Assembly: GCA_949297775.1 (NCBI GenBank)
Contig: CASFTM010000015.1
Span: 1 to 51,002 of the forward strand
DNA: 51,002 nucleotides
Origin: an uncultured bacterium
Lineage (GTDB): Bacteria; Elusimicrobiota; Elusimicrobia; Elusimicrobiales; Elusimicrobiaceae
Reading direction: 5' to 3'
Below are positions 43,807 through 51,002 of the stretch, one piece after another (position 1 is the first letter of the stretch; every line of letters starts with the position of its first letter). The notes under the pieces are model-generated. The model worked only from the letters and a program-made list of their open reading frames with translations, had not been told where the DNA came from and searched no databases. Made by a program: the position numbers and the translations under genes.

Positions 43807-44838
43807 TTATTTGGCTTCTTCGGCCGGAGCTTCTTCTTTGGCTTCGGCTTTTTCTTCCGCTTCAGCTTCGGCTTTCGCTTTGGCTTTTACGGTTTTTTTG
43901 GCTTTGGAAGCAGCCGGTTTTTTGGCAGCCGCTTTCTTTTTGGCAGCCGGTTTTTCGGCTTCTTCTTTGGCTTCTTCAGCCACGGCTTCTTTGGCTTCTT
44001 CGTTGACGGGTTCGTCAGCTTTTACCACTTCTTCCACCGCTACGGCTTCCGCGGCGGCCGGTTCGGCTTTTTCAGCCGCCAGCATGGCGGATTCAAAAGC
44101 CTGGGCCATTACCGGGTTTTCAGCGGGTTGGTTTTCGGCAGTCTTGACAGCTTCCAGCTCGGCTTTTCCTTCCAAGATGGAATCGGCAATTGCGCTGCAG
44201 AACAACTTGATGGAGCGGGCGGCGTCATCGTTGCCGGGTATCGGTACGCTGATCATATCCGGGTCGGCGTTGGTGTCGCACACGGCTACCACCGGGATAC
44301 CCAAAGCGTGGGATTCGCGCACGGCGCCGGCGGTGTCCACCGGGTCAATCACAAAAACCACATCCGGCAATACTTTCATATCGCGGATTCCGCCCAGCAG
44401 TTTCTGCAAGCGGTTCATTTCTTTGGTCAAGCGGCTGGCTTCTTTTTTAGAAATGGCTTTAAACACGCCGGAAGATTCCCATTTTTCCAATTCGTTGAGT
44501 CTTTCTACGGATTTTTTAACCGTTTGGAAGTTGGTCAGCGTTCCGCCAAGCCATTTTTCGTGGATGCAGTACGCACCGCAGCGGGCGGCTTCGGCCTGGA
44601 TGGCTTCCTGGGCTTGTTTTTTGGTGCCGACGAACAAAAATTTGGAGCCTTTTTTGCTTTCTTCTTTAATAAAAGCGCAGGCTTTTTTAAGTTCTTTGGC
44701 GGTTTTTTGTAAGTCTAAGATATGGACGCCGTTTCTTTCTCCAAAGATAAAGCGGCCCATTTTGGGGTTCCAGCGAGAAGTTTGGTGCCCAAAGTGCACG
44801 CCGGCTTCCAGCATGGCTTTCATAGATACATTGCTCAT
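43807..44838 (-). CDS. rpsB: 30S ribosomal protein S2 with a long charged C-terminal extension
   Basis: Residues 1-230 are a normal S2: [61 protein letters not shown], and PDVVFVIDP. The family usually ends near residue 240, but here a further ~110 residues follow, first E/A-rich ([21 protein letters not shown]) and then K/A-rich ([18 protein letters not shown]), ending E/A-rich. The tail is probably disordered; it has the same K/A repeat character as the IF-2 N-terminus. AGGAG precedes the ATG. Confidence 0.95.
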   Translation of the reverse strand: MSNVSMKAMLEAGVHFGHQTSRWNPKMGRFIFGERNGVHILDLQKTAKELKKACAFIKEESKKGSKFLFVGTKKQAQEAIQAEAARCGAYCIHEKWLGGTLTNFQTVKKSVERLNELEKWESSGVFKAISKKEASRLTKEMNRLQKLLGGIRDMKVLPDVVFVIDPVDTAGAVRESHALGIPVVAVCDTNADPDMISVPIPGNDDAARSIKLFCSAIADSILEGKAELEAVKTAENQPAENPVMAQAFESAMLAAEKAEPAAAEAVAVEEVVKADEPVNEEAKEAVAEEAKEEAEKPAAKKKAAAKKPAASKAKKTVKAKAKAEAEAEEKAEAKEEAPAEEAK

Positions 44839-44859
44839 GTTTTCTCCTGTGGCCGCTGC

Positions 44860-44952
44860 CTAAATTAGGGAAGGGGCTTCCCCGGTGGCATTGGCCGTGG
44901 GTGTCGTCGGGACTGGCTTTGATTTACGAACTTGTTTCGCTATCCCGCTCAT
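44860..44952 (-). CDS. possible 30-codon leader ORF upstream of rpsB
   Basis: In the rpsB leader a minus-strand ORF starts at ATG 44952, 5 nt after AAGGTG, and encodes MSGIAKQVRKSKPVPTTPTA followed by ten more residues, ending 21 nt before the rpsB start. The extended -10 (TGC-TATAAT, 44977-44969) would start transcription about 10 nt upstream of it. It could be a real small protein or a regulatory leader peptide, or simply an open frame within a structured S2 leader. The 3' part includes the stem GGGGAAG/CTTCCCC. Confidence 0.35.
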   Translation of the reverse strand: MSGIAKQVRKSKPVPTTPTANATGEAPSLI

Positions 44953-44976
44953 ATTACACCTTATAGCCATTATAGC

Positions 44977-45060
44977 ATAAAAAAGCGGTTAGGCCAATAG
45001 CCAACCGCTTTATGAAAGGAATGGTAAAGTTATTATACTTTATTTGGTAAGGGAAAACAA
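44977..45060 (-). ncRNA. candidate very small transcript between two terminators
   Basis: On the minus strand TTGTTT (45060-45055) and TATAAT (45037-45032) are 17 nt apart. About 30 nt later comes a strong hairpin (AAAGCGGTT-GGC...GCC-TAACCGCTTT, 45013-44985) with a T run. A transcript of ~50 nt would result, ending just upstream of the rpsB promoter. It may be a small RNA or a decoy promoter plus terminator insulating rpsB. Confidence 0.3.
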
Positions 45061-45088
45061 AAACCGCGGGGATAACATTTCCCCGCGG
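45055..45088 (-). terminator. intrinsic terminator
   Basis: On the minus strand CCGCGGGG pairs with CCCCGCGG around AAATGTTAT and is followed by TTTTTGTTTT, after the surface repeat protein gene. Confidence 0.85.
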
Positions 45089-45106
45089 CATGACCAAAAT
45101 TACTGC

Positions 45107-45625
45107 TTAGAAGCGGCCGTTGACGATAACCATCGCCGGGAACCAGCCGTTTTCGGCAATGTTCAATAAACCAATCTGCAAGCCGTCAATGGATTTGGCA
45201 TAGTTGACAAAACCCAGCTGCAGGCCGTTCATGTATTCGGCTTGGTTGAAGAAACCCCACTGCAAGCCGGTGGCACTGTGCATAGACAGGTTGACAAACC
45301 CCAACTGCGCACCGATGATATCGTCGCTCTTGGAGAGCAAGCCCAGCTGGGCGCCTTTTACTTGGTTGGCCAAGTTGATGATCCAGGCCATGCTGACGCC
45401 GTTCATTTCGTATTCGGTTTGCGCGAAAAGGAAATCAAACTGGACGCCGGATAAAGTGGACGTTTTGGAAGCGATACCCAAATCCACCCCTTTCACGTCG
45501 TGAATGTTGGACGGAACCGCTACGGCGATTTCATCCCACAAGGAGAGTTTTAAAGCTCCCGTTTCAGCCGAGGCGGGCAATACCGCCGCCGCGAGCAATA
45601 CAGCTAAAACTGCTAGTTTTTTCAT
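45107..45625 (-). CDS. secreted GxQxGxxN-repeat protein (LA_2272-type)
   Basis: A 172-residue protein with a signal peptide (cleavage near ASA, residue 20). Five or more imperfect repeats of ~20 residues follow, built on G-[LAV]-Q-[LIFW]-G-x-[FLV]-N (for example GAQLGFVN, GLQWGFFN, GLQLGFVN, GLQIGLLN). The pattern is known from the LA_2272 family of surface repeat proteins and would form a beta-rich, barrel- or solenoid-like structure. The role is unknown. GGAGGT lies 10 nt before ATG 45625; an in-frame ATG at 45643 has no ribosome-binding site. Confidence 0.75.
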   Translation of the reverse strand: MKKLAVLAVLLAAAVLPASAETGALKLSLWDEIAVAVPSNIHDVKGVDLGIASKTSTLSGVQFDFLFAQTEYEMNGVSMAWIINLANQVKGAQLGLLSKSDDIIGAQLGFVNLSMHSATGLQWGFFNQAEYMNGLQLGFVNYAKSIDGLQIGLLNIAENGWFPAMVIVNGRF

Positions 45626-45745
45626 CTTTGGTTTTACCTCCATTTTGTAAAACTGTTTGGATGTTTTTTATTGTAGCAATTTTAGTCCGTTTTTTTCAGA
45701 AAAAATAAGGTTAGAAAGTGGTAAAATAATTATAAGAGGTGACTG

Positions 45746-47248
45746 ATGAAAATAAACTTGGTTTCTTTTAACCCCTTGCCTGCCGATATGTCCGGCAATG
45801 CGGCCCGCGTGCTGGAACTTTTGCGCGCTCCGGCCCCGAAAGCGGATTTATTAGTTTTGCCGGAAGCGGCCCTGTGCGGCTGCCCGTTGTTTGACTTGTT
45901 TGACGATAAACGTTTAACGCCGCAAAACACCGCCGCTTTAAAAGCGTTGGCCAAAGAAACTAAGGAAACCGCCCTAGTGCTGGGGTATATGGACCGCCAG
46001 GACGGGGATTCCGCCACGGCTGCTGCGTTTATATATAAAGGAAAAATTTCTAAAATTTTTGATACGGAAACCGTCACTTTTAAAGGGAGCCGTATCCAAT
46101 TTGCGCTGGGCGCGCCGGGCGAAATCCAACCGGATCCGGATGCCGATCTCGTGGTGTTTTTAATGGCCCGTCCTTATTTAAAGGGGAATATTGCCCCGCG
46201 TTTGGACCTGCTTAAAAAGACCGCCAAGAAATATGCCCGCCCTATGCTTTTGTGCAACTTGTTGGGCGGCGGGGACGGTATGATTTTTGACGGCTTAACC
46301 GCTGCTGCCGACAGAAAAGGCGCCTTAACCCTTATCGGCGAACCCTTCCGCGAGCAGGTGCTTTCTTATGATACGGATGAAAAATACGAGCCCGTTGCTT
46401 ATAAAAAGCCTGTACAAGAAGAGTTGATTGACGCATTGGCCTTTGGCTTGCGCGATTACGTGCACAAAAGCGGTATGGATAAAGTGGTGTTTGGGTTAAG
46501 CGGCGGGATTGATTCGGCTTTTACGGCGGCCCTGGCGGCGAAAGCGTTGGGGGGAGAAAGCGTGTACTGCGTATCACTCCCGTCCTATTGCACCAGCGAT
46601 TTAAGCAAAACCCTGGCGGGCCAGCTGGCGCGGCGGCTGGGTGTAAATTTGGAAGAAGTCGGCGTGGTGCCCGCGTTGGCCAGCGTCAAGGAAGCGATGT
46701 CGCATATTGTGTCTCATCCCAAAGATTCCACCGAGCAAGAGCTCCAATCCCGCCTGCGGACAACCGTTTTGGGTGCGCTTGCCAGCGAATACAAAGCTAT
46801 GCTGATTTCCACCGACGATAAAAGCGAATGTGCGGTGGGGTCCTTTGTGTTGTACGGAGACGCCGGCGGCAGCTTACAGCCGATCGGCGATTTGTACAAA
46901 AGCGAAATTTATGAACTGGCGGAGTATATCAACCAAAAGGGCGAAATTATTCCGCGCGGCATTATTGAGCGCGCTCCGACTTCCGAACTCAGCCCCAACC
47001 AAAAAGACGAGGATCATCTCCCGCCGTATGCCGTGTTGGATAAAATTTTGTGCGCCTATCTGGAAAACGGTATGACGGCGGCGGATATTGCCCAAAAATT
47101 CCGTCTAAAATCTGCCGTGGTGCAGGATGTTCTGGCCCGGGTAAACCAGGCTGATTTAAAACGCCGCCAAACCGCTCCCGCCTTGCAGGTAAGCGCGCAC
47201 CCGTTTGCCTCGGTGCTGCGGCCGATTATTAAAAAAATAAACCTATAA
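45746..47248 (+). CDS. nadE: NAD+ synthetase with degenerate glutaminase domain
   Basis: The C-terminal synthetase domain (from ~225) is intact, with the P-loop GLSGGIDSA (250-258), TDDKSECAVGSFVLYGD and PIGDLYKSEIYELAEYIN. The N-terminal ~215 residues have the nitrilase fold outline: LVLPEAALCG with the Glu (E40) and a later LLCNLLGGGDGMIFDG matching the VNxVGGQDxxVFDG motif. The segment normally holding the catalytic Lys and the Cys-Glu-Asp triad is shortened and reads ...FKGSRIQFALGAPG..., with no Cys at the expected place. Glutamine hydrolysis is probably lost, leaving ammonia as the nitrogen donor. Total length (500) is below the usual 540-580. AGAGGTG precedes the ATG. Confidence 0.9.
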   Translation: MKINLVSFNPLPADMSGNAARVLELLRAPAPKADLLVLPEAALCGCPLFDLFDDKRLTPQNTAALKALAKETKETALVLGYMDRQDGDSATAAAFIYKGKISKIFDTETVTFKGSRIQFALGAPGEIQPDPDADLVVFLMARPYLKGNIAPRLDLLKKTAKKYARPMLLCNLLGGGDGMIFDGLTAAADRKGALTLIGEPFREQVLSYDTDEKYEPVAYKKPVQEELIDALAFGLRDYVHKSGMDKVVFGLSGGIDSAFTAALAAKALGGESVYCVSLPSYCTSDLSKTLAGQLARRLGVNLEEVGVVPALASVKEAMSHIVSHPKDSTEQELQSRLRTTVLGALASEYKAMLISTDDKSECAVGSFVLYGDAGGSLQPIGDLYKSEIYELAEYINQKGEIIPRGIIERAPTSELSPNQKDEDHLPPYAVLDKILCAYLENGMTAADIAQKFRLKSAVVQDVLARVNQADLKRRQTAPALQVSAHPFASVLRPIIKKINL

Positions 47249-47251
47249 ATT

Positions 47252-48256
47252 ATGCGCCGGATATTTCTCCTGCTTGCTGTATGGCTGCCGGGCGTGTGGG
47301 CCTATGGGGCGGATACGCTGTTTTTAGGCCCGACGAATCTGCGCATCAGCGAAGAAGGGGAATTCTCGTGGGTGGATTTAACGCCCGCCCCCGAACCGTT
47401 TGATAATTTATGGGCCTACCGCACGCTCCCTGCCGAAAAAAAGCTGACCGGAAAAGGCGTAAAAATTGCGGTGGCGGACAGCGGCATTTCCTCCCACCCG
47501 GAATTTAACGGCAAACACATTTTAGGGCAGGATTTTACTCTTTCCGGTTCGCTTGCGGATGTAAAAAACCACGGTACCGGCGTAGCCGGTATCATCGGCG
47601 CGCGCGGGGTGCGTTTTACGGGGGTGGCTCCGGGATCCGCTATCTGGGTGTATAAGATAGACGACGGTAGCCGCTTAATCGGCCCGCAGGCCGCCGCCAA
47701 CGCCCTAAATACCATTCTTGCCCACAACACAGCCAACCCAGACGATAAAATTACCGTAGTTAATTTAAGTTACGGCGTATCCGGCGGCGGATATGTGCCG
47801 CTGACCGACGCTATCAACCGGGCGCATGATTCGGGCGTAACGGTGGTGGTTCCGGCGGGGAATTTTGGCTATCCCGGCGTATTTTATCCGGCTAATTTAT
47901 CTACCGTATTAGCCGTCAGCGCGCTGGCGGCGGACGGAACCAATCTGTATGCCAACTCCGCCTACGGCCCGGAAGTGGATTTTACCGCCCCGGGCGACCG
48001 CGTATATACCGCTTCGTCTGACGGAGAATATACCCTGATGAGCGGCACTTCGGCCGCGGCGGCTTTTGTAACGGGCGCGGCGGCGCTGGCGGTGGAAGGA
48101 TTAACCCAAAAACTGGGCCGCTGTCCCACCGCCGAAGAAGTAAAAAACGCGTTAAAAGCGGCCTCTTCCAAAGTGCCGGGCTTGCCCGATATCGCCCAAG
48201 GCAGCGGACGGATTGACGTAGCAAAGCTGGAACAACAGCTGGGAGGCTCCAAATGA
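47252..48256 (+). CDS. secreted subtilisin-family serine protease (S8)
   Basis: A 334-residue protein with a signal peptide (~1-20) and a complete subtilase core: catalytic D76 in IAVADSGI, H107 in NHGTGVAGIIG, oxyanion N204 in PAGNFG, and S267 in SGTSAAAAFVTGAAA. There is little propeptide beyond ~40 residues and no C-terminal anchoring domain, so it is probably periplasmic or exported. No Shine-Dalgarno is evident and the ATG lies 3 nt after the nadE stop, so translation probably depends on the upstream gene. It overlaps the MATE gene by 4 nt. Confidence 0.93.
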   Translation: MRRIFLLLAVWLPGVWAYGADTLFLGPTNLRISEEGEFSWVDLTPAPEPFDNLWAYRTLPAEKKLTGKGVKIAVADSGISSHPEFNGKHILGQDFTLSGSLADVKNHGTGVAGIIGARGVRFTGVAPGSAIWVYKIDDGSRLIGPQAAANALNTILAHNTANPDDKITVVNLSYGVSGGGYVPLTDAINRAHDSGVTVVVPAGNFGYPGVFYPANLSTVLAVSALAADGTNLYANSAYGPEVDFTAPGDRVYTASSDGEYTLMSGTSAAAAFVTGAAALAVEGLTQKLGRCPTAEEVKNALKAASSKVPGLPDIAQGSGRIDVAKLEQQLGGSK

Positions 48257-49620
48257 GTGGAGTATCGGTGCAAAAGCCGCGCAAAATCATCCGCCGCAAA
48301 TTATTCAACCTCACCAGCCCTATCTTCGTAGAAACGCTGCTGATTATGCTTACCGGCGCGGTGGACGTATTTATGCTTAGCCGCTATTCCGACGAAACCG
48401 TCGCCGCCGGCGGGGTAGTAAACCAATTGTTAAACCTGGTTTTTATTTTGTACGGCATTACCACGCTGGGCACTTCCGTATTATGTGCGCAATATTTGGG
48501 GGCGCGGCAGCATAAAAATGTGGCGCAGGTGATTGGGGTGTCGCTGTTGGCCAATTTATTGATGGGGGGGCTGGTCAGCGCGGGGTTGTTCTTTTTTGCC
48601 CAGCCGTCTTTAAAATTAATGGGGCTGGAAGATAACCTCATCGGTTACGGCGTATCGTATATGAAAATTGTGGGCGGGTTTTCCTTTTTGCAGGCGCTGT
48701 CTATGACGCTTTCCGCCATTTTAAGAAGCCACAACAAGGCCTATTATCCGATGTTGGTTACGTTCTTCATTAATATCGTCAATATCATAGGCAACTATTT
48801 CCTGATTTTTGGCAACTTCGGCGCCCCGCGCCTGGGGATTACCGGGGCCGGTATTTCCACTTCCGCCAGCCGGCTGATAGCCGTGTGTTTGCTGGCCTAT
48901 CTGTTGTTTAAAAAAGTTACGCCTGTGCCGGCCTTGCACCTGTTTAGGCCATTTCCGTGGGATAAAATTAAAAACCTGTTAATCATCGGTTTGCCGGCGG
49001 CGGGGGAACAGGTGTCTTATAATTTGTCCCAAGTGCTGATTACTTATTTTTCCGTGATGCTCGGCACCGCCGCGCTGACCGCGCGTACGTATGCGATGAG
49101 TATTGTGATGTTTTCGTATGTGTTTGCCATTGCCATTGGGCAGGGGGCGGCGATATCCATCGGGCACCTGATTGGAGAGGACCGCGACAACGCGGCTTTT
49201 TCCGTGGAGAAATATTCCATCAAACTGGCTATGCTGGTAAGCGTGTGTATATCGGTGCTGACGGCGTTGGTGGGGACGGACATTTTTAAACTGCTTTCCC
49301 ACAACCCGGATGTAATTGCGATGGGCGCAACGGTGCTGTATATTGACGTGCTGCTGGAAATCGGCCGGGCCGTAAACATTACGTCCGTCAACTCGCTTAA
49401 TGCGGCGGGGGACGTGATGTACCCTTTTGTTACCGGGGTAATTGTGATGTGGGGCGTAGCCACCTTGCTGGCTTATGTGCTGGGCATTTGGTGGGGATGG
49501 GGGCTAAACGGCATTTGGCTGGCGATGGCGCTGGATGAAAACATCCGCGCGGCGGTGTTTGAACGCCGTTGGAAAAGCCGCAAATGGGAAAACAAAAGTT
49601 TTGCCCGCCGAAGCGCCTGA
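48253..49620 (+). CDS. MATE family multidrug/organic cation exporter
   Basis: A 455-residue membrane protein with twelve predicted transmembrane helices in two six-helix bundles. It begins KLFNLTSPIFVETLLIMLTGAVDVFMLSRYSDETVAAGGVVNQLLN and has the repeated LPAAGEQVSYNLSQVLITYF in the second half, typical of the MatE superfamily. MATE proteins export cationic drugs or other organic compounds using Na+ or H+. The substrate is unknown. The gene overlaps the subtilase gene as ATGA; the subtilase and nadE share the transcription unit. Confidence 0.93.
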   Translation: MSGVSVQKPRKIIRRKLFNLTSPIFVETLLIMLTGAVDVFMLSRYSDETVAAGGVVNQLLNLVFILYGITTLGTSVLCAQYLGARQHKNVAQVIGVSLLANLLMGGLVSAGLFFFAQPSLKLMGLEDNLIGYGVSYMKIVGGFSFLQALSMTLSAILRSHNKAYYPMLVTFFINIVNIIGNYFLIFGNFGAPRLGITGAGISTSASRLIAVCLLAYLLFKKVTPVPALHLFRPFPWDKIKNLLIIGLPAAGEQVSYNLSQVLITYFSVMLGTAALTARTYAMSIVMFSYVFAIAIGQGAAISIGHLIGEDRDNAAFSVEKYSIKLAMLVSVCISVLTALVGTDIFKLLSHNPDVIAMGATVLYIDVLLEIGRAVNITSVNSLNAAGDVMYPFVTGVIVMWGVATLLAYVLGIWWGWGLNGIWLAMALDENIRAAVFERRWKSRKWENKSFARRSA

Positions 49621-49652
49621 CGGAGGCAAGCGTTATTTGCTAAAATATACCT

Positions 49653-51002
49653 ATGACAGAAAATTCGTTTTACCGGGAGTACGACGTCCCGCAGGATTTG
49701 CAGTTTGTCAACAGACGCAACCCCAAGAACGCGGGCTGCCTCGAAATCGACGGCATTCTGGGTATAGACGCAGTGCTCGACAACCGTCAGTTCGTCGAAC
49801 TTGCCAAGGTTCTCCGCGGCAACAACCTCACGGGCGCGGAACGCGATAAGGCGCGCGCAATCCTTAAAAATTACGACCTCGCGGACGCAAAAATCGACGC
49901 TATCGCCGACGCACTCAATTCTTCCGACGTCGACGTCGAAGGTCCCGAAATCCGCGAAAAGACGGAACTGCGCGAAAAGATACTCAAAGTTCTCGGCAAA
50001 AAGGCTATGGCTATCGGCAAGAAACAGCTGTCTCTCATCGTCGACAACTGCTTCAAGTACCACGGTGCCACCGAAACCGCGAACGTGCTGGACAAAATCA
50101 AGGCTCTCGGCTACAAGTACTCCACAATCGGAGCTATCACGGCAAGCGTCTTCGATATGCACATCCCCGGCGACAAGAAGAGGATTATCGCAGAAGCCGA
50201 AGAGAAAGTTCTCAACATCGAACGTAACTTCGCAAGAGGTATCGTCACCGACGAAGAACGTTATCAAACCGTAGTCAAAATCTGGAAAGACGCGTCCGAT
50301 AAGGTCGAAAAAGAACTCGTCAAAGGTCTCGACGACTTCAACCCCATCTGGATGATGGCGAACTCCGGTGCTCGTGGTAACATGGGTCAGATTCGTCAGC
50401 TTGCAGGTATGCGTGGTCTGATGGCAGACCCTTCCGGTCGTACAATCGAGTTGCCTGTCCGCGCTTCCTTCCGTGAAGGTCTGTCCGTTCTGGAATACTT
50501 CATTTCCTCTCACGGCGGCAGAAAAGGTCTTGCGGATACGGCACTTAAAACGGCTGACTCCGGTTACCTCACCAGACGTCTGGTCGACGTTTCCCACTCC
50601 GTTATCGTCCGCGAACAGGATTGCGGCGACAGCAAGGGTACGGAAATCACTGCTATCCGCGACGGCAAGAGCGAAATCGAATCGCTTGCAGACCGTATCG
50701 CGGGCAGATTCACCATCGACCCCATCGTCAATCCCGAAACCGGCGAAATCATCGTCGATGCGGATACCATGATTAGCACCGACAAGGCAAAGGAAATCGA
50801 AGATGCGGGCATTCAGAAAGTGCTCATTCGTTCCGTCCTTACCTGCAAGACGAGAAACGGCGTCTGCGCCAAGTGCTACGGCAAGAACATGGCAAGCGGC
50901 AACCCCGTCAAACTCGGCGAAGCGGTCGGTATAATCGCGGCACAGTCCATCGGTGAACCCGGTACGCAGCTCACAATGAGAACGTTCCACACGGGCGGCG
51001 TT
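49653..51002 (+). CDS. rpoC: RNA polymerase beta' subunit fragment fused to a native gene start
   Basis: The frame is open from ATG 49653 to the window end (450 codons). The first ~12 codons ([12 protein letters not shown]) follow a TAAAAT that ends 6 nt before the ATG, in the style of the native genes. From about PQDLQFVNR onward the protein is beta': [92 protein letters not shown], three zinc-site Cys in [14 protein letters not shown], and [13 protein letters not shown] at the trigger loop. The N-terminal ~half of rpoC is missing. Codon use changes abruptly (GAC, ATC, CTC, GTC dominate). Most likely an assembly or binning join to another organism's rpoC, Clostridia-like by its motifs. Confidence 0.85.
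   Translation, partial: MTENSFYREYDVPQDLQFVNRRNPKNAGCLEIDGILGIDAVLDNRQFVELAKVLRGNNLTGAERDKARAILKNYDLADAKIDAIADALNSSDVDVEGPEIREKTELREKILKVLGKKAMAIGKKQLSLIVDNCFKYHGATETANVLDKIKALGYKYSTIGAITASVFDMHIPGDKKRIIAEAEEKVLNIERNFARGIVTDEERYQTVVKIWKDASDKVEKELVKGLDDFNPIWMMANSGARGNMGQIRQLAGMRGLMADPSGRTIELPVRASFREGLSVLEYFISSHGGRKGLADTALKTADSGYLTRRLVDVSHSVIVREQDCGDSKGTEITAIRDGKSEIESLADRIAGRFTIDPIVNPETGEIIVDADTMISTDKAKEIEDAGIQKVLIRSVLTCKTRNGVCAKCYGKNMASGNPVKLGEAVGIIAAQSIGEPGTQLTMRTFHTGGV

Noticed and set aside
43537-44863. Two long plus-strand frames opposite tsf/rpsB
   Set aside because: They are the complement of the S2 tail repeats and the S2 core; no start signals.
49473-50990. Long minus-strand open frame opposite the rpoC fragment
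   Set aside because: It is the antisense of a well-supported rpoC reading frame, open only because of that gene's codon bias; it has no start signals and no recognisable motif.
49653-51002. rpoC as a horizontally transferred or naturally fused gene
   Set aside because: A beta' fragment lacking its N-terminal half, with a native promoter and first codons and with foreign codon use, is better explained by an assembly join; kept as a refutable finding.

Overview
The window is a stretch of bacterial chromosome from a Gram-negative, diderm organism that makes LPS and uses the DXP isoprenoid pathway. Six type IV prepilin-like genes are scattered singly among housekeeping genes, which together with gene content suggests a gut Elusimicrobiota (Elusimicrobium-like) bacterium. 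That placement is inference; no 16S gene is present. The last ~1.3 kb (from about 49.69 kb) is an rpoC segment with sharply different codon use and looks like foreign sequence joined to the contig end.

Layout. 0-5.7 kb: a repeat block leading into a pilin gene, an ABC-F/DEAD-box helicase pair, and two divergent pilin genes. 5.8-8.3 kb: a strongly promoted small transcript with a 29-codon ORF, nadB, and a gene-less GC-rich stretch ending in stacked hairpins. 8.3-18.4 kb: pyrG and a lipopolysaccharide block (kdsB, heptose kinase, DUF3108 lipoprotein, gmhB, lpxL, lpxK, a polysaccharide deacetylase with an apparently dead paralogue, a WaaE-like glycosyltransferase), interrupted by repeats at 15.7-16.1 kb. 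18.7-20.8 kb: TPR lipoprotein, tRNA-Met(CAT), a secreted protein and a small membrane protein. 21.0-29.8 kb: the classic rimP-nusA-infB and rbfA-nrnA-truB-ribF sets on the minus strand, split by a pilin gene, a DUF190 gene and a tandem array made from the infB tail and terminator. 30.0-32.4 kb: an outer-membrane barrel, an acyl-ACP thioesterase and a repeat-associated pilin gene. 32.4-42.7 kb: proS-ispG-rseP-dxr-cdsA, a GNAT/AlkD-like/uppS set, a third repeat-associated pilin gene, then frr and pyrH. 42.9-49.6 kb: tsf-rpsB, a GxQxGxxN-repeat surface protein, an NAD synthetase with a degenerate glutaminase domain, a subtilase and a MATE transporter.

The most unusual content is regulatory. (1) Three pilin genes (starts 489, 31834, 40702) share a 5' module: an upstream structured repeat, a promoter with a 16-nt spacer containing exactly twelve Ts, a -10-like hexamer six bases before the ATG, and a 16-18 bp palindrome over the -10 and start codon. 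Downstream of about codon 50 the genes diverge. This looks like a mobile, possibly phase-variable, leaderless pilin-expression cassette. (2) At least twelve genes have a -10 hexamer ending 6-8 nt before the ATG and no Shine-Dalgarno, pointing to common leaderless transcription. (3) Repeat hairpins keep pairing while changing sequence between copies. (4) Four tandem copies of the infB 3' end and terminator follow infB.
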